Below, one piece after another: positions 58,546 to 64,000 of a DNA stretch of 64,000 nt; the stretch's first letter is position 1, and the number at the start of each line of letters is the position of its first letter. The DNA is from Ceratothoa steindachneri (lineage: Eukaryota; Arthropoda; Malacostraca; Isopoda; Cymothoidae), in NCBI GenBank assembly GCA_963969495.1, contig OZ018319.1, forward strand, positions 206,534,733-206,598,732. Reading direction: 5' to 3'. A model generated the notes under the pieces. The model worked only from the letters and a program-made list of their open reading frames with translations, was not told the DNA's origin and made no database searches. The translations under genes were made by a program, and so were the position numbers.

Positions 58546-60004
58546 CGTAGAATGACTCCCGACGATACCATATATTACACTATTCGTTGAGGGAACTTCC
58601 TTAATTATCTTTAGAGTGCGTTTACTGTCTGGCGGCCGATATTATGTATCTTCAAAATGCTTAAGAAGTGGAACTGAGCTCAAGGATAATAATATTGCTA
58701 TCATTAATAAAATAGAGTTTTATTAATAATAACTATAAACAATACACAAAAACGGAAAATATTGACATAAACAGAATGGAAAGGGTCGTGGAGACTCGGG
58801 CTAATCCAAGGATTTAAGGGATTAAAAAAAAGGTAAAACAAATATAGAGTTAAAGAGATGGGATGGTTCGATAAACAATTAAAGCACAGGATAGAATTGA
58901 CAAAAGGGATCAATACTCAAAGGTGAAGTTTGGCTTACGTAACTTTTGGCACTAGCCGTGCAGTGGAAGGTACTTGAAGGAATATTCGGTCCGCTGGCGA
59001 GTTCCAGCCGAAGGGGGGGATAAAAGGATCCTGACGAGGCGTCTTGGAAAGGAGAACCGTTACTCGACGAACGGCTTGAAGAACAATGGCTGTTCTACTT
59101 TGTTCTCTTCTGAACAAAGGGGGGAATGAGAACCGTCTCTTGTCTACGGGCTCAAGAACAATGGCTGTTCTAATGTTGTTCTCCTTGAACAACAGGAGGG
59201 GTGAGAACCGTTTCTTGGCGAAGGGCTCCAAACGAACAATGGCTGTTCTAGGTTGTTCTCTTCTGAACAAAGGGGGGGGGATGAGAACCGTCTCTTGTCT
59301 ACGGGCTCAAGAACAATGGCTGTTCTAATGTTGTTCTCCTCTGAACAACAGGGGGGGGGGTGAGAACCGTTTCTTGGCGAAGGGCTCAAAACGAACAATG
59401 GCTGTTCTAATGCTGTTCTCCTTGAACAACAGGGAGGGGGATGAGAACCGTTTCTTGGCGAAGGGCTCAAAACGAACAATGGCTGTTCTAATGTTGTTCT
59501 CCCTTGAACAACAGGGGGGGGGGAAGCCTTGGGACTTGGCGTCGGAAAGGCTCGAACCTTTGGCACTCAAGGAATATTGTCCTCCTTCTGGACAAGTGAT
59601 GGTGAATCTCGAGGTCGAGGTCCCTTGGCGCACAAAGGGAGAGAGGGTCGTGGTGATGTTTCGCGACGAAAATCTGGATCTCCAATCTGATCTTAGTGGT
59701 AAAGTTTCCATATAAATAGCCAGGACATCTCCTTGGCGTGGGGGAAAATGGAGTGAAAGCTTGGAGGGAACGCACAGCCGGGCCGGAAACAATGCCTTAT
59801 CTGTTCATAAGCCTAACTCGATCTGGCGAGGTCGGCGTATGGGGGCGAACGGGGGGACGATAACCTCCTTGTTTAAACATTGGCATCCGGTAGCTGAGAT
59901 AAGACTCCAAGCCTTGAATCGAAGATGCACGTGGGCAGCATCGTGGTTTTAAATAATACGGGGTAGGAGTTGAAATTAAACGCAGCTTTAACACGTTCTA
60001 TCAC
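58543..60004 (+). mobile_element. LTR-like unit inserted in (TA)n, 1.46 kb
   Basis: Begins TGTCGTAGAATGACTCCCGA and ends TTCTATCACA, with TA repeats on both outer sides (to 58542 and from 60005), as expected for insertion into a TA tract. It has a TATA-like box CATATAAATAGC (59710-59721). The first about 100 bp recur at 63897-64000 at about 85-88 percent identity in the same orientation. No PBS or pol follows, so a solo LTR is the simplest reading. Confidence 0.65.
59081..59525. repeat. 75-82-bp minisatellite, six units, inside the LTR-like unit
   Basis: Anchors GAACAATGGCTGTTCTA at 59081, 59156, 59234, 59311, 59393 and 59474. Each unit also has the self-complementary GTTGTTCTCCTTGAACAAC, a G-run and GAGAACCGT(C/T)TCTTG. 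The array keeps frames open on both strands, which explains four overlapping open frames with Pro/Ser-rich translations. Confidence 0.93.
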
Positions 60005-60479
60005 ATATATATATATATATTTCCTCCGTGGTGGCTTTCGAGCCTTTCAATTATGTTTTTTCCTTATGTTTGTTTTCCTTTATTAATTATCTTTAAATAT
60101 TTCCTAGGAATTTCGCCTGTTTTATTTTATCCTTACTATTCTTTATACTTATTTTATTTGGGCCTTTTGCCTCTTTTTATTAATAACTTGATGTGTCTTT
60201 CTTGGTTGTTAATTGTCTTCTTCGTGTGTATAATTGTAGTTTGTGTTTGTGTTTTCTCTTTATTGTTCTTTTTGCCTCATTTTTTAATGATTTAGTTTTA
60301 TTCTTAATTAATTTAGGTATTTTGCCTCTTTTTATTAGATTGTTCGTGATTATTATTTATTTTTAATTTCCAAACTAAGAATTGAGCACTTTACCTCCTT
60401 TTGTTTTATTTTGATGGGCTTTCACCTCTTTTAACTTCTCGTTGTTTAATTTGATCAGTCTACAGATGAAGTATCGATG
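60005..60479. other. Short (TA)n and T-rich sequence
   Basis: (TA)n at 60005-60020, then strongly T-rich sequence. A hydrophobic 80-codon frame (60053-60295) reflects that composition. Confidence 0.5.
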
Positions 60480-60509
60480 TTGGTTTATTTTTTTCTTGTT
60501 TTAGGTAAA

Positions 60510-60981
60510 TTGCTAAATTGCTGGATGTCAATGTTATCTTCCATGGCTGGCAGTATTTCCTCTTCTATTTTTTGCCAAGTTTTTCTCCCTAGTCTTTGGA
60601 GGTGCATATTCAGCGGTTTCAGACATGCTCTTGCGTGCTGTTCTGTTTGCGTATACGGTCCATCCTACACGCGCCAGCAAACAGCAGTGTGGTTTGGTTG
60701 TGAACTCTTTGCATTATTTTGAGAGAAATACGGATCGCTGTTTGTGTTATGACTGCAGGGTACACTAAGGTTGAGTACACCACTGCAGTGTATAGCTTTT
60801 TCTTGTTGCGCGTGCTGAGATTTCGAAACCTGTATAGCTTCCTCAGCTCTCTTTTGGTTAGGGAGCTTCTGCTCTTGTTATGGGTCCTATGACCTGTTTT
60901 GGAGATACGGATCCCCAGGACTTTTCCTTCGTCGGAGTATGGGTACAATTCGTCGTTGACAATGAGTTTTCGGCTGTTCAC
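60510..60981 (-). pseudogene. Jockey-like ORF2 C-terminal domain, copy 3
   Basis: KVLGIRISKTGHRTHNKSRS, LRKLYRFRNLSTRNKKKLYT, VVYSTLVYPAVITQTAIRIS (frame open 60981-60619), then RKTWQKIEEEILP to about 60510. Collinear with 43445-43927 of copy 1. Confidence 0.82.
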
Positions 60982-61109
60982 CGGTAGGATCAGAATCTTT
61001 TGGTGGTTTGTTTTTATTTTCCACTTTTTCTCTAATCGATTTATGTTATCGATTTCGGCCGCTGTCTCCCTTGCTTGAACTCCTGCGTTCCTATAGGAAC
61101 TAAAACGAT

Positions 61110-61587
61110 TTGTACGATATCGTCTGCCAACTGTAGATACATCACGTCGTCCCTTGTAGGAGCAGGAAGATCCACCGTGTACACGAAGTACAGCAGCAGA
61201 ATCAGCAACTACCTTGTGGAACTCCCACCTCGAGTTATAATTCGTGTCCTTTGAAGCCCTTGATCATAATTCAGGCTTTCTTTTCCATGATGTAATCGCA
61301 GAGGACCCTTTCCAGAATTGTGTTTAGCTGGAGGTTCAAGATCTTGTATTGGAGAACGCTAGGCTAAACATTGTCGAAGGCCTTCTGTATTTCCCTTCAG
61401 CTCGGCAGTGCGCAAGTTTTTCCATCAGAAGAGCAAGGGCAGTTTCTGTTACTCGTTTCTTACGGAACTCGTGCTGCTGAGGGGTGTGGGCTTCTAGCTC
61501 GGCTAACTGTTCTTGGAGCAGGTTTGTCAGGAGATTTTTGTAGACCTTAGCTACAAATTCTAGGAGAGAGATTTGTCTGTAGTACAT
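61110..61587 (-). pseudogene. Jockey-like RT, copy 3
   Basis: YRQISLLEFVAKVYKNLLTN (normally FRPISLLEVxGK), HTPQQHEFRKKRVTETALAL, and after frameshifts LQLADDIVQI (LADD catalytic box at about 61118-61130). Motif A is disrupted near 61370. Confidence 0.82.
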
Positions 61588-62617
61588 CAGTTGATCTTGG
61601 GGTTTGTACCCTTTAGGGATAAAGATGATTTTAGCTATCTTTAGACCGTCAGGAAAATACTCAGTGTTCCTGGAAGCGTTAAAGATATTCGTAATTCCCT
61701 GTATGATCTGCTAGAGAGCGTTCACCAGGTTTTTTTGCCATGACCTCTTCCGATGTTAGTGGGCAACCGTGAACTACCATCTCCCTCTCTTCGTCGGCGT
61801 AGTGGTACGTGTGATTTCCTGGTATCATCTGATTTAGTTCCTTTATCAGATGGTTCTCAAATATCTGGGAGAATTTTTCATTGTCCTCCAGGATGATGGA
61901 AAAATTTCTCTCCAGAAGGTTCGAATTCTTTCTTCCAAAAACGCCGGCTCCTCGATGTACTCCCAGTTCTCCTTCAGTCGAGTCTTTTCTTTTTTGGTAG
62001 ACCTTTCAATTTCTTGACTTCTTGCCAGAATATAGCCGGGTTTAATCCTAAGCTCTTTACTCAGGCATCGGAGCAACAAGTTACTTTCCCTGTTTATACC
62101 CGCCCTTCTAACTTCTTTGTAAACCTCCTTGTGCACAGGAGCAATCTCCACCATTTCCTCAGTCTATCTAAAATGAGGAGGAGTTTTTACCCTGATTTGA
62201 GTACACACTCGCGGTCTGCTTCGATGATGGCTGCAGTAATTCGTTCCAGCTCCTCACCAATCTCCTCCAGTGTTGCTTCGCTTAGATTGGCTGGGACGGG
62301 TTGGCTAAGTAACTGTCTATAACATTCATAATTGTCTGCAGCGTAGCTCTTTCGGTGAGTGACTGGGATTTGGATTGATGCGAGTGAGATGCTAGTGAAG
62401 ATCGCTATGTGGTCATTGGGTATTGTGGGCCAGGCTGACCAGGCTCGTAATGGTAATTGAATGGGGAGTCGTTGCTTGTCATGATTATGTGAGGTTTATT
62501 TGTGGATCTGTGAGAGATATAGCTCGGGAAGTCCTGGCCTATCCTTTGAATTTTCCTCCTCTCTATAATCATATCCAAGTTCCGACCTCTTAGGTTCGTG
62601 TTACCATAGCAAGCCTG

Positions 62618-62956
62618 TCAGGATCTGACATTGAGATCAACCCCTAAGAATGACATTCTGCGGTGCCCAAACAAGGTGTAAAAGTTGTTAATGGGCTGAT
62701 AAAATCGACAAAGTGGTTGATACGCTAATGTTTCCACGTGGGGACCCACCAGAGTAGGAGGTTCCGCTGCTACGAAGGACTTGTCAAGCTCTGGCAAGTG
62801 CGGGAACGAGATATTTCCTCTGGTAGTTATCAGAGCACCATCAAACCTTTCTTGGGAATGAATCTTTGTGATCACCTTATAGCTCGGTTTCTTTATTTGG
62901 CTTGATGTAGTGTCGATACCGTGCTCCGTTATCAGGATAATGTCGGGGGCTAGCAC
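62618..62956 (-). pseudogene. Jockey-like endonuclease, copy 3
   Basis: LAPDIILITEHGIDT (Glu strand), HSQERFDGALITTRGNISFP, LPELDKSFVAAEPPTLVGPH, VETLAYQPL and SFLGVDLNVRS, where GVDLN replaces the GDLNA metal-binding motif. One open frame of 112 codons, the best-preserved endonuclease N-terminal half in the window. Confidence 0.85.
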
Positions 62957-63734
62957 ACGGAATATATTTCCATACCCCTTTGCCTACCTCTCCCATGCAT
63001 TGTCAAGATTCTCATTCTGTTGCTCACGTTCTACATGTTCTTTCTTGATTAGTTCTTCTTGTTTGTTGGTCATTTCCTGCCGTTTTTCTTAATTTTGGAT
63101 CTGGCGTTGGAAATCTGCTCACAGGTATGCGCATATACTTTTACGTTGCGGTTGTACAAAGCTTCCTTTACCGTATCCACCTTTTCTGGGGCATCGTATT
63201 CCCCCTTGTATATTTTGTTTTTTATTCCTTGCTAGATTTTACCGAGATCCAATCCTCGGAGAATGAGGCCTGCTCAGATGCGTAAATGCTGAGATTAATC
63301 TCAACAGCATCGAGTATTTTTGTGGCCCTTTTCCTTTTTGGCAGCATCCGTTGGTCTGGGCTAATTTTAAGGCCGAGGTGTCAGAGGAGTCCGATGATTC
63401 CGTACTTGTGGTTTCTGTCACCATCTTTCATTCCTTCTTCGTCTTGTTTGCTCTTGCCTTCCTGGCTGTTGTCTATCTTTCTTTGCTTGCTTCCTGTCTT
63501 GGATCTGGTCTCTTGGTTGTGTTTGCATTTTTAACTTCGTTTCTCGTCTCTATTGGTTGCGAGGTGAGCGCCATCTGGAGTTACAGGACGTCTCCTGAGG
63601 GTGGACCGTCCGGGAACCACATTTCGCTTATCACGTTATTTGCCAACATCTGATTTAACTTCTTAGCGAAGGTTCCAGGCTGTGACAGGTTTCTTACATA
63701 TGCGTAAAGGATACATGTCAATATCTTCATAGAA

Positions 63735-63896
63735 ATTTTAATTTCTATTTGTAGGGGAATAATCACTCCCCCCCCCCCCCCTCCCGTTCACTCTTGGTGC
63801 AGTCACAAGGTGGTTACCGCAAAGACATCCGTCGAAGGCATCGGCGGGTTCAGTGCTTAACCGCAGTATGGTACAACTTGGTGCCATAAAAGACCC
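63735..63896 (-). repeat. SINE-like module with C-run, next to an LTR start
   Basis: Plus strand TTTGTAGGGGAATAATCACT followed by 14 C. Read in minus, a box-A-like GCGGTTAAGC (63860) lies upstream of the G-run. Similar to the modules at 2806 and about 39030. Box B is not preserved. Confidence 0.4.
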
Positions 63897-64000
63897 TGTC
63901 GTAGAATGGACTCTTGACGATATACCATATATAACTATTCGTTGAGAGAACTTCGTTAATTATCTTTAAGAGTGCGTTAATGTCTGGCGGGCCGATATTT
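63897..64000 (+). mobile_element. Start of a second copy of the 58.5-kb LTR-like unit, cut by window end
   Basis: TGTCGTAGAATGGACTCTTG, then ACTATTCGTTGAGAGAACTT and TCTGGCGGGCCGATATT match 58543-58645 with small indels. Only 104 bp are visible. It could be a second solo LTR or the partner LTR of a nested element. Confidence 0.75.

Larger units (their letters stand above)
60480..63770 (-). mobile_element. Jockey-like LINE copy 3 (ORF1 to ORF2 C-terminus), decayed
   Basis: Minus strand in element order: an ORF1 segment (63766-63581), Ser/Thr/Asp-rich ORF1 part (63424-63239), endonuclease (62956-62618), linker (62154-61846), RT with LADD (61587-61110) and C-terminal domain (60981-60510). It is collinear with 40525-43930 and carries the same PEL(D/N)(E/K)SF endonuclease motif as copies 1 and 2. 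Stops and frameshifts throughout. Nearly full length, so 5' truncation did not occur. Confidence 0.83.

Noticed and set aside
59086..59792. Five overlapping frames of 80-155 codons on both strands, resembling a Pro/Ser-rich repeat protein
   Set aside because: They are the translation of the 75-82-bp minisatellite. Open on both strands and in several phases, with no start context.

Overview
The window is non-coding, repeat-dominated DNA from an animal nuclear genome. I found no intact host gene, tRNA gene or complete rRNA gene. The dense (TA)n microsatellites and the mix of Penelope-like, CR1-like, Jockey-like, mariner and Tc1 elements point to an invertebrate, probably an arthropod such as a crustacean. 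That placement is inference from repeat content, not from a diagnostic gene. Nearly every coding-looking stretch is a decayed transposon open reading frame carrying stops and frameshifts.

Layout. 1-9.7 kb: (TA)n tracts, an LTR-like unit with a triplicated 160-bp block (2.9-4.4 kb), a Tc1 relic (7.4-7.8 kb) and a 44-bp minisatellite (8.6-9.7 kb). 9.7-16.2 kb: four CR1-like LINE copies or tails in a row on the minus strand, three of them with (TC)n tails; the longest keeps endonuclease and reverse transcriptase. 17.1-22.2 kb: Penelope-like elements (PLEs) separated by (TA)n tracts, a 919-bp internally deleted mariner and a 414-bp foldback element. 22.7-27.6 kb: a Tc1 relic, then diverged tandem arrays (166-bp and about 125-bp units, and a TAGGC-like array) inside small non-autonomous elements. 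27.6-36.8 kb: more PLE ends and palindromes, an unclassified multi-exon-like transposon pseudogene (28.6-30.9 kb), a PLE with RT and GIY-YIG domains (31.9-33.9 kb), a near-perfect 293-bp palindrome (34.0-34.3 kb) and a mariner/maT relic (35.3-36.0 kb).

37.1-44.0 kb: a Jockey-like LINE interrupted by two later insertions, first a pogo/Tigger-like non-autonomous element that contains a fragment of large-subunit rRNA, then a solo-LTR-like unit. 44-54 kb: another about 125-bp-unit element, a second LTR-like unit, a mariner relic, the 5' half of a Jockey-like LINE (minus), a nested inverted repeat and a Tc1 relic. 54-64 kb: purine-rich and (TA)n sequence, a CR1 3' end, a PLE palindrome, a 1.46-kb LTR-like unit with a 78-bp minisatellite inserted in (TA)n, a third Jockey-like LINE (60.5-63.8 kb, minus), and the start of a second copy of that LTR cut by the window end.

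The most unusual signals are: (1) at least ten PLE termini or palindromes, most abutting (TA)n, that share a hammerhead-ribozyme-like core (CYGANGA, stem-loop, GAAAC); (2) LSU rRNA sequence including the sarcin-ricin loop between pogo-like terminal repeats; (3) the extreme zero-spacer palindrome at 34.0-34.3 kb.
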